Positions 15,224-24,372 of a stretch of 64,000 nucleotides of DNA are shown here, in pieces. The notes below the pieces were generated by a model, which ran no database searches, was not told the DNA's origin, and saw only the letters and a program-made list of their open reading frames with translations. The first letter of the stretch is position 1, and every line of letters starts with the position of its first letter. The position numbers and the translations under genes were made by a program. This DNA is from Clostridia bacterium (GTDB taxonomy: Bacteria; Bacillota; Clostridia; Oscillospirales; Acutalibacteraceae), in NCBI GenBank assembly GCA_017409475.1, contig JAFQSP010000009.1, forward strand, positions 1-64,000. The letters are read 5' to 3'.

Positions 15224-18200
15224 ATGCATAAAACAAAAAACAGAATTTTGGCTATGTTGTTTGCGGTAGTAATGCTTATCAGCATTATCCCCATGAGCGC
15301 GTTGGCTTCATCTATCGAGTATGATGAAGATCGCGTGGCAGGGGATGACTATTACAAACTCATTTCCAAAAAAGACTGGACTCTTGCGCCCGGTATCGAA
15401 GAAACCGAAGTGGTTTTGAATAATGCCGATGGCTCAAAGAGACAGGTAGTTCACTCGGTAAAGGTAGATATGAACAATCCTTATACCAAGATTATTCCCG
15501 GATATAAGGGTATGATTCCTACCGAGGGCAACTATGGCACCGAAGCAACTTCCACACAGGCTAAAAACGCCGAGAAACTCGGATACGGTAATGTCGTTGC
15601 TGCTACCAATGCTATGCTTAGCTGGTACAACTCTGCGTATTATAAGCAAAATCCGCATCTTATCGGTGAGCCTTTATATTACAATATTCTTGATGGTTAT
15701 TACTATGAGAACAGCCAGGGTTCAGCATCTTTTGCAAAAAAGAATGCAGTTGTTGTAATTAACTATGATGTTCATCCTACTACCGGTGAAAAGCGCCCTG
15801 ATGATATGCCTAAGGTATTAATGCGCTCTCAAACCGATCCTCTTACAGGTTGGGAACAGAATGCTATTTCAGTTTGGGAATGGCTCGTAAAGCCGGACGA
15901 AAACGGTGTGCCCAAACCTACATATAGCGTGAATCACACAAGCGGTCACGAATCACGTACATTCGTAGGAATTACCGCAGAAGGCGAAATTATTTTGTCT
16001 GTATCCGATGGACGTCAAGCTCCGTATTCTACCGGTTTTAGTATGTACGAGATGGGCGAATACATGATTGAGTTGGGTTGTGTTTATGCAGCTAACTGTG
16101 ACGGCGGCGGATCTACTACCTTTGTATCTGAGCGTCCCGGTGAGGAGTTAAAGGTTAACTGTTCTCTTTCCGATGGCGGTGAGAGACCTACTACCAATAC
16201 ATTCCTCGTTATTTCTACAGCTCCTGCAAGCGGTGAATTCGAACGTGCAACCATCAGCTCAGAGTATGATTACTATACTCCCGGCTCCGCAGTTTCTTTC
16301 ACTGCTCTCGGAACCGATGCTGTTGGTACAACAGTAGATGTTCCCGCTGACATTGAATGGGCCATCAAGGAAGATGGTATGGGAACCATTAGTGATGGCG
16401 TATTCGTTTCAAACGGTACACCCGGTACTGTAACTGCTCAGGTTATTTATAAATCCAAGGTTGTAGGCGAGCGTTCTATCACCTTGGCTATGCCTGACGA
16501 GCTCAGCTTCTCACAGCCCGTTGTTACCATTCCTTATGGAACGAAGGCTATGATACCTGTAAAGGCTACTCTTAATGGCCTTTTCGAGATTGGTTTGAGC
16601 GCTGATGACGTTATTATCGAATCTTCTAATGCCGATTTGGGTACGGTTGATGGATTGCATTTCATTGGCGCATCAACAGCGCCTGATGAAAACAGCAGTA
16701 CAGTGACCGTTACCTTGAAAACTGATACTACAATTACAGCTACTGTTACAATGAAGCTTGGCGAAGGCTCGGTAGTTTTATGGGATTTCGAGGATGGCCA
16801 GGAGGATATTGATGAGTGGAATTCCATCGTTTTAAGAAATCCGGGTGAAGCTCATCGTGACTTCTATCATAAGCTTTCTTTAGCTACCAAGAAGGATGGT
16901 CAGGTGCATGATGGCAATTATTCCATGCGCCTTGAAACAAACGGCCTTTCCTCTAAAGATGTTCATTCTCAGCAGTATGCTTATGTAAGATTAGGCCTTA
17001 AAGATCAGAAAATTTCATTAGAGAATGCACGTTCTTTAGGCTTCTGGCTCTATGTACCCGAGGATAATATTCAGTGCTGGGTACAGGGATTCTATAAATA
17101 CGATTCAAACGGCGACGGCGTTCCTGACACATTGGCTGAGGTCAACCTTATGAACTCAGAGAATGTCTACTATAATGTAGATGAGTCGGGATGGCATTAC
17201 TTATCAATGGATCTCAGCGATTTCGAGAAGATTGATTTGACGTATTCTGAGCCGTTCGATTCCGATCCTGCCGACGGTCCTAAGACCGGAGATAAGGACG
17301 AATTCTTCTTGGCTTTAATCTTCCACAAGTCTATTAACAACATCCTTTGGCAGACTAACGGCTCAATCAACGGTCCCTTTACATACTATATCGATAACGT
17401 GACAGTTGATTATTCCGAGGCTGTTGAAGATCGCGAAGCTCCTATCTTTGAGTCTGTTATCATCGATAACGGCGGCGTGAAGACCACTATGAGTAAGCAC
17501 GACGTGGTAACAACAAAGAGCAATAAGCTCAATATGGTTGCTAATGTGGTAGAAGCTACATACAGAACTGACGGTACAGGAACCAAGCATCCTGTTTATA
17601 ATTACACAGGACTTAACACCTCTTCTGCAAAGGTGTATGTTGATGGTGTTAAAGTAAAGAGTACATTTGCTAACGGAAAGCTCTCTATTTCCGATTTGGC
17701 AGTGGCTGATGGCTACCACCGCGTTAAGTTCGAGATCTGCGATAAGGCAGGTAACAAGTCGACTGTTATCCGTATGGTTAATGTTGAGTCGGGCGTAAAG
17801 GCATCAACCATTAAGTTGGTTGCGACCAATCCCTCTCTCGTTACAAAGGATAGATTAGACTTTGGTTCTATCTTCTGGATGGATTTAGTTGCTACCGACA
17901 TCGAAACTATTAAATCTGTAACAACTGTACTCGACCTGAATAGCGTTAACCATTGGCAGTTGGATAATATGGTACTGGCTGACGGATTCATCGCTAACTA
18001 CACCGTAGATAAAGAGACCAATGACGCTACAATTACATTTACTCGTACCGGCAATAACCTCTATAAAGGCGAGGTTGTGTTGGCACGAATTCCGATTCGT
18101 ATCATTTACTTTGATACCGATATGAATATTCCCGGCTATACAGCCGAAACGGTTTGGACTACTTATAACTTCTGGCCTCACGACCTGAAGGTTGACGTTG

Positions 18201-20269
18201 ATATGGGTAAGATTACCTATGTTGATGGTTACAACAGCGAAGTATTAAACGCTTTCTCTAACGAGAAATTCCGTGTAAATACCGAAATGTATACCGACTT
18301 CCAGAGCATGGGTAGCGATCCTTATTTAGCTGAGCACGGTACTACTCACGTACATACTGTTACAGCTTTGGATGACAAGGCAGCTACCTGCGTACCGGGT
18401 TACACTGGTAGAACCTTCTGTGCTGAATGTAATTCAGTGGTTGATTGGGGTACCACCATTCCTGCTACTGCTGAACACGATTTCCAAATGATCGATGGCA
18501 GATTTGTTTGTACTATCGGCGGCGAATTGTTTAACGGTATTCACAAGGATGGCACTACTTATTACGACGGTATACCGGCTATAGACGGTTGGGTAGAGGT
18601 CGACGGTGTTAAAACTTACTATTATATTAACGGCGAAAAGCTTACAGGTTCACATTTTATAGATGGTACTATGCTTACCTTTAATGCTAACGGTGCATAT
18701 ATGGCTGACTATATTTACGACGGCTTCTACGATTATAACGGTAAGTGTATGTTCTTTGTAAACAACGAATATCTTACAGGTGCACAGGCTTTAGGTAACG
18801 ATTACTACTACTTTGATGAAAACGGTTTTGGTATCGAGGGCGAATTCACTATCTATGGTGAAACTTGTACATTTGAAAAGGGTACATTTGTATCCTGCAA
18901 AAACTCAAATGTTCTTGATGCCGGTTGGTGCGGTAGAAAGGCAGAATATGTTGTATATTCTAACGGTCTTTTGAAGGTTGGCGGTAGCGGTGCTACATAT
19001 GCATACCATAATCACGGTAACCGTCCCTTTATCGATTACCTTGAAATGATTAATAAGATTTATGTTGGTAAGGATATCACTGTTCTGAATCTTAATATCT
19101 TCTCATACCTCATTGCAAAAGAAGTTGAGTTTGAGAAAGGTTCTGCTTTGTTTAACATCAGTACAGGCGCATTCCACACGATGCCTTACCTCAAGGAGCT
19201 TAATATTCCTGAGAGCGTTACAACCATTGGAGCTATTGCATTCAAGAGAAGTACAGGTCTTAGACGTATTAATATTCCTGCCAGCGTAAAGAGTATCAGC
19301 GATACCGCATTTAAAACATGCAGCGCTGATTTGGTCTACTATGTAGCCGAGGGCTCTTATGCTGAAAACTATGCAAAGGCAAATAACTGGAATTACACCA
19401 ACGAGTCATTTATACGCAATGGTTTCGTTAAGGAAAACGGCGAGATTTATTACTATGTAAATGGTGTTCTTTGGACAAGACGAGGAGTATTCCAGGTCGG
19501 AGACAATTTCTATTATGCCAAGAACGACGGTTCTTTGGTTAAGGATCAGAGTATTTGGGCAACTGTAACCAATGATTTGATTCCGTTTGCTAAGTATGAC
19601 TTTGATGAAAACGGTAAGATGAACGTTAAGCACGGCTTTGTTGAGGAATCGGGCGAGCTTTACTACTATGTAAGTGGTGTAAAGCATACCGAACGAGGAC
19701 TCTTCAAGGTTGGTAATTATTACTACTATGCCAAGAGCGGCGGCGCATTGCTTAGAAATTGCACCGAGTGGGCTAATGTAACCCATGACCTTCTGCCTAA
19801 GGCAAGATACAACTTTGATGAAAAGGGTAGAATTATTCTCAAGAATGGCTTTATCGAAGAAGGCGGCGAGCTTTACTACTATATCGACGGCGTAAAGCAT
19901 ACCGAACGAGGACTCTTCAAGGTTGGTAACGATTACTACTATGCTAAGAGCGGCGGCGGATTGCTTAGAAATTGTACCGAGTGGGCTAATGTAACTCATG
20001 ATCTTCTGCCTAAGGCAAGATACAACTTCGATGCAAGTGGTAAGATTATGCTTAAAAACGGCTTTGTAGAAGAAGACGGAGAGCTTTATTACTATGTTGA
20101 TGGAGTTAAGTGGACTACACGTGGCGCCTTTGTGGTTGGCAATAGTTATTATTATGCTCAGAATGGCGGCGCTTTGATTAGAAACAAGACATTGTGGGTA
20201 AGTGTAACCAATGGCTTGTTTACAGCAGGTAGACACCAATTCGACGAAAATGGTAAAATGGTTTCTTAA
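15224..20269 (+). CDS. Giant secreted phosphodiester glycosidase (NAGPA-like) with wall-binding-like repeats
   Basis: 1681 residues. Signal peptide 1-29 (MLISIIPMSALA). Residues ~100-330 match the NAGPA phosphodiester glycosidase family: AATNAMLSWYN, AVVVINYD, GHESRTFVGITAEGEIILSV (in parts), YAANCDGGGSTTF and TNTFLVIS. Then Big/Ig-like strands (~335-510), a CBM-like jelly roll (~517-730, VLWDFEDGQEDIDEW), a cohesin-like stretch (~855-1000), a HVHT..ATCVPGYTGRTFCAEC module (~1045-1090), YYYINGEKLTG-type choline/glucan-binding-like repeats (~1100-1220), a BspA-type leucine-rich segment (~1310-1390), and four C-terminal 70-71-residue repeats. It would act at the cell surface on glycan-phosphodiester bonds, matching the LicD cassette upstream. 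RBS GGGAGGA at 15210. Confidence 0.85.
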   Translation: MHKTKNRILAMLFAVVMLISIIPMSALASSIEYDEDRVAGDDYYKLISKKDWTLAPGIEETEVVLNNADGSKRQVVHSVKVDMNNPYTKIIPGYKGMIPTEGNYGTEATSTQAKNAEKLGYGNVVAATNAMLSWYNSAYYKQNPHLIGEPLYYNILDGYYYENSQGSASFAKKNAVVVINYDVHPTTGEKRPDDMPKVLMRSQTDPLTGWEQNAISVWEWLVKPDENGVPKPTYSVNHTSGHESRTFVGITAEGEIILSVSDGRQAPYSTGFSMYEMGEYMIELGCVYAANCDGGGSTTFVSERPGEELKVNCSLSDGGERPTTNTFLVISTAPASGEFERATISSEYDYYTPGSAVSFTALGTDAVGTTVDVPADIEWAIKEDGMGTISDGVFVSNGTPGTVTAQVIYKSKVVGERSITLAMPDELSFSQPVVTIPYGTKAMIPVKATLNGLFEIGLSADDVIIESSNADLGTVDGLHFIGASTAPDENSSTVTVTLKTDTTITATVTMKLGEGSVVLWDFEDGQEDIDEWNSIVLRNPGEAHRDFYHKLSLATKKDGQVHDGNYSMRLETNGLSSKDVHSQQYAYVRLGLKDQKISLENARSLGFWLYVPEDNIQCWVQGFYKYDSNGDGVPDTLAEVNLMNSENVYYNVDESGWHYLSMDLSDFEKIDLTYSEPFDSDPADGPKTGDKDEFFLALIFHKSINNILWQTNGSINGPFTYYIDNVTVDYSEAVEDREAPIFESVIIDNGGVKTTMSKHDVVTTKSNKLNMVANVVEATYRTDGTGTKHPVYNYTGLNTSSAKVYVDGVKVKSTFANGKLSISDLAVADGYHRVKFEICDKAGNKSTVIRMVNVESGVKASTIKLVATNPSLVTKDRLDFGSIFWMDLVATDIETIKSVTTVLDLNSVNHWQLDNMVLADGFIANYTVDKETNDATITFTRTGNNLYKGEVVLARIPIRIIYFDTDMNIPGYTAETVWTTYNFWPHDLKVDVDMGKITYVDGYNSEVLNAFSNEKFRVNTEMYTDFQSMGSDPYLAEHGTTHVHTVTALDDKAATCVPGYTGRTFCAECNSVVDWGTTIPATAEHDFQMIDGRFVCTIGGELFNGIHKDGTTYYDGIPAIDGWVEVDGVKTYYYINGEKLTGSHFIDGTMLTFNANGAYMADYIYDGFYDYNGKCMFFVNNEYLTGAQALGNDYYYFDENGFGIEGEFTIYGETCTFEKGTFVSCKNSNVLDAGWCGRKAEYVVYSNGLLKVGGSGATYAYHNHGNRPFIDYLEMINKIYVGKDITVLNLNIFSYLIAKEVEFEKGSALFNISTGAFHTMPYLKELNIPESVTTIGAIAFKRSTGLRRINIPASVKSISDTAFKTCSADLVYYVAEGSYAENYAKANNWNYTNESFIRNGFVKENGEIYYYVNGVLWTRRGVFQVGDNFYYAKNDGSLVKDQSIWATVTNDLIPFAKYDFDENGKMNVKHGFVEESGELYYYVSGVKHTERGLFKVGNYYYYAKSGGALLRNCTEWANVTHDLLPKARYNFDEKGRIILKNGFIEEGGELYYYIDGVKHTERGLFKVGNDYYYAKSGGGLLRNCTEWANVTHDLLPKARYNFDASGKIMLKNGFVEEDGELYYYVDGVKWTTRGAFVVGNSYYYAQNGGALIRNKTLWVSVTNGLFTAGRHQFDENGKMVS
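19421..20269 (+). repeat. Four tandem coding repeats of 210-213 bases
   Basis: Units begin near 19421, 19631, 19844 and 20057, each encoding NGFVEE.GELYYYV.GV..T.RG.F.VG..YYYA..GG.L. Units 2 and 3 share long identical DNA stretches (for example from 19681 and 19894, exactly 213 bases apart), so the array can expand or shrink by recombination. Confidence 0.85.
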
Positions 20270-20281
20270 GTTTAACTAATT

Positions 20282-20326
20282 AAAAATCGGTGCAGTGCGG
20301 TTTTTACTGCACTGCACCGATTTTTT
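20282..20326 (+). terminator. Terminator after the giant surface protein
   Basis: A perfect 17-bp stem, 20282-20298 with 20309-20325, followed by T. It separates the first half of the polysaccharide locus from the second; the next gene starts 20 bases later, so readthrough or an overlapping promoter is needed. Confidence 0.9.
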
Positions 20327-20346
20327 ACAGATAGAAAGGTATGGCC

Positions 20347-21135
20347 ATGAAGGTTCAGGTTTTAGTCGCAACAATGAATCAAACGGATTATTCACTTTTG
20401 GAAAAAATGAATATCCAAACCGATGCGGTTATTGGTAATCAATGTGACCGCAATGAAATTAACGAATTTGAATATAAAAATCGAACTGTCAAATGGTTGT
20501 CTTTTAACGAAAAAGGTGTAGGACTGAATCGAAACAATACACTTATGCGGGCAACTGAGGAAATTATTCTATTTGCCGACGATGATGTGGTATATTTGGA
20601 TGGCTATGAAGATACCATTGTTGAATTCTATAAAAAACATCCGGATGCAGATGTAGTGATTTTTAATTTTAAAATGAAACGCGGAGAGGGTTCATTTTCC
20701 GAGCGCGTTTCAAAAGAAGGACGTGTAGGCAGAATATCTGCTACAAAATACGGTACATACTGTGTTTCCGCGAGAAGAGACAAGCTTAGACTTGCCAATG
20801 TCTTTTTTCATATGGATTTTGGAGGCGGAACGAAATACAGTTGCGGAGAGGACTCCATCTTTTTGCAAGATTGCTGCAAAAAGAAATTGAAGATATATAC
20901 AACAAAGGCTATGATAGGCGTTTTAGAGCATGGCGAATCCACCTGGTTTGATGGATTTAATGATAAGTATTTTTTTGATAAAGGCGTTTTATTTGCCACA
21001 ATATTCCCTGCAGCTTGTTATCTTTTTGCTTTGGTTCATTGTTTTAAAAAAAGAAACAAATACAAAGATTATGGTTGGAAAAAAGGGTATAGACAGATGC
21101 TCAAAGGAATACGAGACAGAAAAAGGAATTTGTAA
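20347..21135 (+). CDS. Glycosyltransferase, GT2-like
   Basis: 262 residues. VQVLVATMNQTDYSLLEKM at the start, NEKGVGLNRNNTLMRATEEIILFADDDVVYLDGY (DDD metal site), and a C-terminal hydrophobic segment (LFATIFPAACYLFALVH) that may anchor it to the membrane. ATG 20347 is preferred to 20341 because the RBS GAAAGG ends at 20339. It heads the second half of the locus, with overlapping downstream genes. Sugar specificity unknown. Confidence 0.8.
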   Translation: MKVQVLVATMNQTDYSLLEKMNIQTDAVIGNQCDRNEINEFEYKNRTVKWLSFNEKGVGLNRNNTLMRATEEIILFADDDVVYLDGYEDTIVEFYKKHPDADVVIFNFKMKRGEGSFSERVSKEGRVGRISATKYGTYCVSARRDKLRLANVFFHMDFGGGTKYSCGEDSIFLQDCCKKKLKIYTTKAMIGVLEHGESTWFDGFNDKYFFDKGVLFATIFPAACYLFALVHCFKKRNKYKDYGWKKGYRQMLKGIRDRKRNL

Positions 21136-22208
21136 TGATAGACATACAATCAATTATTATTTATTTAGGATTGGCTGCACTGAGCTTTTTTGTTGCCAAA
21201 TTTGCAGAATTAACCAATAGCAAAAAAATAGTATGGCTGATAGTTTTGGCGCTTTCATTGATTGCGGGTTTGCGAGCATTGTCGGTTGGAATCGATTCCA
21301 AGAATTATAATAGATGGTTCGAATTAATAGCAAGCGGTAATCAAAATCAAGTTTTTGGTCTTGAATTTAGCTTTGTATATATGTGCAATATAGTGCTTAG
21401 CTTGTGGAATAACACTAATTTTATGTTTTTCCTGTTTGCGTTGTTATCCCACGGTCTAATCATATTTAGTTTGTGGAATAATCGAGAGCATATCTCTTTC
21501 AGATGGGGTGTGTTTTCTTACTATATAATGTTTTTTGCAATGTCTCTCAACGGAATGAGACAATTTGTGGCAGTTGCTATAGTTATTTATGCGACAAATT
21601 TCTTAAAAGAAGGTAAGTATTTTAGGTTTGTGCTGATGATATTGGCAGCTACATTATTTCATTTGTCGGCATTGGTAGGATTTATTTGTATTATTTATGA
21701 AATACCGTTCATAAAAAATTACAGCAGAAAAAGAAAAATTATTTTGATATCTATCTGCTGTGTTATCGGCAGTTTGGCGTTGGGAATAACCGGATATTTA
21801 TTGAATAACTATAGCGGATACTTTGAACGACAGGCAACTTCGGTTGGTATAATGATGCTTGTAAAGATTTCAATGCTGATACTTTCCCTTGTTGTTATAG
21901 GAATTCCTGTGGAAGCAAATAGCAGACGTGTTTGCGGTATGTTTGCGGCATTTTATGCATTAGGAATAGCTCTAAATTCTCTGAGCTATATGTTTATGTA
22001 TATGGGAAGAATAGGCTTGTATTTTTATGTTTTTGAAGCATTTTTCATTGGATGGATTTTTAAAGTAAAGAATTATTCAATTTGGATAGTGCTGTTGAAA
22101 TTATGCTATGGTCTGCTGCTGATATATTTCTTATATGATTTGCTGGTAAGCAATCGCCAAGGTGAGCTTCCTTATCGGTTCCTTTGGCAGTTAAAGGGGT
22201 ATTTTTGA
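21135..22208 (+). CDS. EpsG-family polysaccharide polymerase (Wzy-like)
   Basis: 357 residues, about ten hydrophobic helices. The EpsG/Wzy_C-like signature is present: AGLRALSVGIDSKNY near residue 45, a periplasmic-side YYIMFFAMSLNGMRQFVAVAI segment, and FLKEGKYFRF..ILAATLFHLSALVG. It would join repeat units at the outer membrane face. Its ATG overlaps the previous stop (TAATG) and its stop overlaps the next start (TGATG), so three genes are translationally coupled. Confidence 0.85.
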   Translation: MIDIQSIIIYLGLAALSFFVAKFAELTNSKKIVWLIVLALSLIAGLRALSVGIDSKNYNRWFELIASGNQNQVFGLEFSFVYMCNIVLSLWNNTNFMFFLFALLSHGLIIFSLWNNREHISFRWGVFSYYIMFFAMSLNGMRQFVAVAIVIYATNFLKEGKYFRFVLMILAATLFHLSALVGFICIIYEIPFIKNYSRKRKIILISICCVIGSLALGITGYLLNNYSGYFERQATSVGIMMLVKISMLILSLVVIGIPVEANSRRVCGMFAAFYALGIALNSLSYMFMYMGRIGLYFYVFEAFFIGWIFKVKNYSIWIVLLKLCYGLLLIYFLYDLLVSNRQGELPYRFLWQLKGYF

Positions 22209-23152
22209 TGTTTAGTGTGATTATTCCGGCATACAATGCTGAAAAATTTATCGTTAGATCGATAAAAAGCGTTTTAGATCAAAATTACACAGATTTCGAA
22301 CTAATCATTGTAGATGATGGTTCTATCGATGGCACAAAGGGACAAATTGAACAGTTTTCTGACAATAGGATTCGATATGTATATCAAGAAAACGGTGGTG
22401 TATCTGCCGCACGGAATAAAGGTATACTTGAAAGCAAAGGAGAATATATTTGCTTTCTCGATTCGGATGATGAGTGGAAGCCTGACCATTTATCTTTGCT
22501 TTGTAAATTGATTGAAAAATATAGCGGCTGCGGATTATATGTTACGGGCTACGATATTCGCTTAAGTAATGGTGAGATAGTACATAAATCGGAGCATATT
22601 CTTCGTGCCATTGACGGAGAAAATTTTGAAAGCGACGACGGATTTGATTTGCTGAATAATCACGGATATTTTCTCAATACGAATACGGTTTGTTGCCGAA
22701 AAGACGTGTTCTATAAGGTTGGATTATTTGCCAAAGGAATAAAAAACGGCGAAGATGATGATATGTGGTATCGCATATTTGCTTATTATTCGTTAGCAAT
22801 ATCAAAGAAGGTTACAACCGTATATGACCGACTGAATTGCGGTGCAACCGGTCAAAGAGGCGAGGTGTTTGAAACGGCCTTTTTGAACAGATTGGATGGT
22901 CTGCTGTCTTCATCTGAAGTTCCGCAACACAGAAAAAACAGTATATTAATCTGGTTTGAGCGAAATAAGCTTTCAAAAGCAAGGAAGTACATACTTACAG
23001 GCAATAAAAGAGAAGCCTTCAAAACGGTTAAAACGATTGATTATAAAAAGGTAAAAAAGAAAAAGCTGCTTGAAACACTTGTTTGTCTAATTCTTCCGTA
23101 TAAACTTGTCAGAAGAGTCATTGATAAACGTGACATGGCATATTATCGATAA
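22208..23152 (+). CDS. Family 2 glycosyltransferase
   Basis: 314 residues: FSVIIPAYNAEKFIVRSIKS, FELIIVDDGSIDGTK, ENGGVSAARNKGI, YICFLDSDDEW (DXD). ATG 22208 is the start (AAAGGGG at 22194), 24 bases after a TTG that has no RBS. The C-terminal third is basic and helical, as usual for this family. One glycosyl step of the repeat unit; specificity unknown. Confidence 0.9.
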   Translation: MFSVIIPAYNAEKFIVRSIKSVLDQNYTDFELIIVDDGSIDGTKGQIEQFSDNRIRYVYQENGGVSAARNKGILESKGEYICFLDSDDEWKPDHLSLLCKLIEKYSGCGLYVTGYDIRLSNGEIVHKSEHILRAIDGENFESDDGFDLLNNHGYFLNTNTVCCRKDVFYKVGLFAKGIKNGEDDDMWYRIFAYYSLAISKKVTTVYDRLNCGATGQRGEVFETAFLNRLDGLLSSSEVPQHRKNSILIWFERNKLSKARKYILTGNKREAFKTVKTIDYKKVKKKKLLETLVCLILPYKLVRRVIDKRDMAYYR

Positions 23153-23169
23153 TAAAAGGAACGAAGACT

Positions 23170-24297
23170 ATGAAGGTAGGCATATTAACACATTTTCATA
23201 ATAGCGTTAACTATGGCGGTGTTTTACAGGCATACGCTTTGTGTGAGTTTTTGAATAAAAACGGACATGATGCCAGCCAAATTTTATACCTTCCAAAGAT
23301 GACCTTGGTGTCTGATTCTTCTCTCACAATAAAGGACGTCTGCCGAAAAGTTGTTTTGCGTCTTAACAAGAAAATTTATAAAAAAAGAAACCGTGGGATA
23401 AAAGCGAGAATGGAACAGCTTTTTATTGATTTTCGGAATAATGTTCCGCATACGGAAAGGGAATATACAAAGGCGGATATTGCCGAAACGAACGACATTT
23501 TTGATGTTTTTATTACCGGTAGCGACCAGGTATGGAATCCATTCTGGCATGATTCCAACTACCTGCTTTCCTTTGTAAAGGATAATTCCGCTAAGCTTTC
23601 TTATGCGGCAAGCATAGGTGTTGGTCAACTTGACAAGGCACAAGAAAAATTATATCCGCGATATTTGTCAACCTTTAAGGCGCTTTCTGTCAGAGAGAGT
23701 ACAGCATCGGATGTTCTTTCTCCGTTGCTTGATAAGCAGGTGCAGGTATGTGTCGATCCTACGTTGCTTTTAACTGCTGAGGAGTGGGATAATGTAGCTG
23801 CGCGTCGTAAGATTAAGGAAAAATATGTGTTTTTATACCTTCTCGGTGAAGATAAAAAGACAAGAAAACTTGCTGAAAAATTCGCAGAAGCCAAAGGAAT
23901 AAAATTGGTAACAATTCCTGATTTGCTTGGCGCGTATAGACATTGCGACAGAAGGTTAAAGGCTGAAAAGATTATGGATGCAACTCCTTCTGATTTTATT
24001 TCTTTGATAAAATATGCCGATTATATCATTACGGACAGCTTCCATGCATGTGTTTTTTCTCTATTGTATAAAAAACAATTTTTTGCGTTTCAGAGAGATA
24101 ATAAAATAAAGATGGAATCTCGCATACAAAATCTTACACAGATGTTTGGATGTCCGGAACGATTTTGCACCCATGATGAAGTGGATATCAAACAGCTTAT
24201 GCAAATGAGTCAAATTGATTATACAAATATGATTAATCAATTTGAAAAAGAAAAGCAAAAATCTGTGGATTATTTAAACAGTAATCTTTCAAAGTGA
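23170..24297 (+). CDS. Polysaccharide pyruvyl transferase family protein
   Basis: 375 residues: MKVGILTHFHNSVNYGGVLQAYAL at the N terminus (split NYGG..LQ motif), TGSDQVWNP, SYAASIG, ALSVREST, VDPTLLL and the C-terminal ADYIITDSFHACVFSLLY. These are the landmarks of the CsaB/WcaK family, which transfer pyruvate from PEP as a ketal onto sugars. The neighbouring ferredoxin/F420-dehydrogenase-like gene is a frequent partner of this subgroup in gut anaerobes. Confidence 0.88.
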   Translation: MKVGILTHFHNSVNYGGVLQAYALCEFLNKNGHDASQILYLPKMTLVSDSSLTIKDVCRKVVLRLNKKIYKKRNRGIKARMEQLFIDFRNNVPHTEREYTKADIAETNDIFDVFITGSDQVWNPFWHDSNYLLSFVKDNSAKLSYAASIGVGQLDKAQEKLYPRYLSTFKALSVRESTASDVLSPLLDKQVQVCVDPTLLLTAEEWDNVAARRKIKEKYVFLYLLGEDKKTRKLAEKFAEAKGIKLVTIPDLLGAYRHCDRRLKAEKIMDATPSDFISLIKYADYIITDSFHACVFSLLYKKQFFAFQRDNKIKMESRIQNLTQMFGCPERFCTHDEVDIKQLMQMSQIDYTNMINQFEKEKQKSVDYLNSNLSK

Positions 24298-24372
24298 ATA
24301 TTAAGGCAAATCGGTCGATGCTTTTCAAAAGTGAAAAAATAATGCGCGGTAATAAGAAAAGAAGGGGAAAGA

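Noticed and set aside
19406..20239. 277-codon minus-strand open frame under the surface protein repeats
   Set aside because: It mirrors the repeat structure of the plus-strand gene and has no RBS or recognisable protein features; a shadow.
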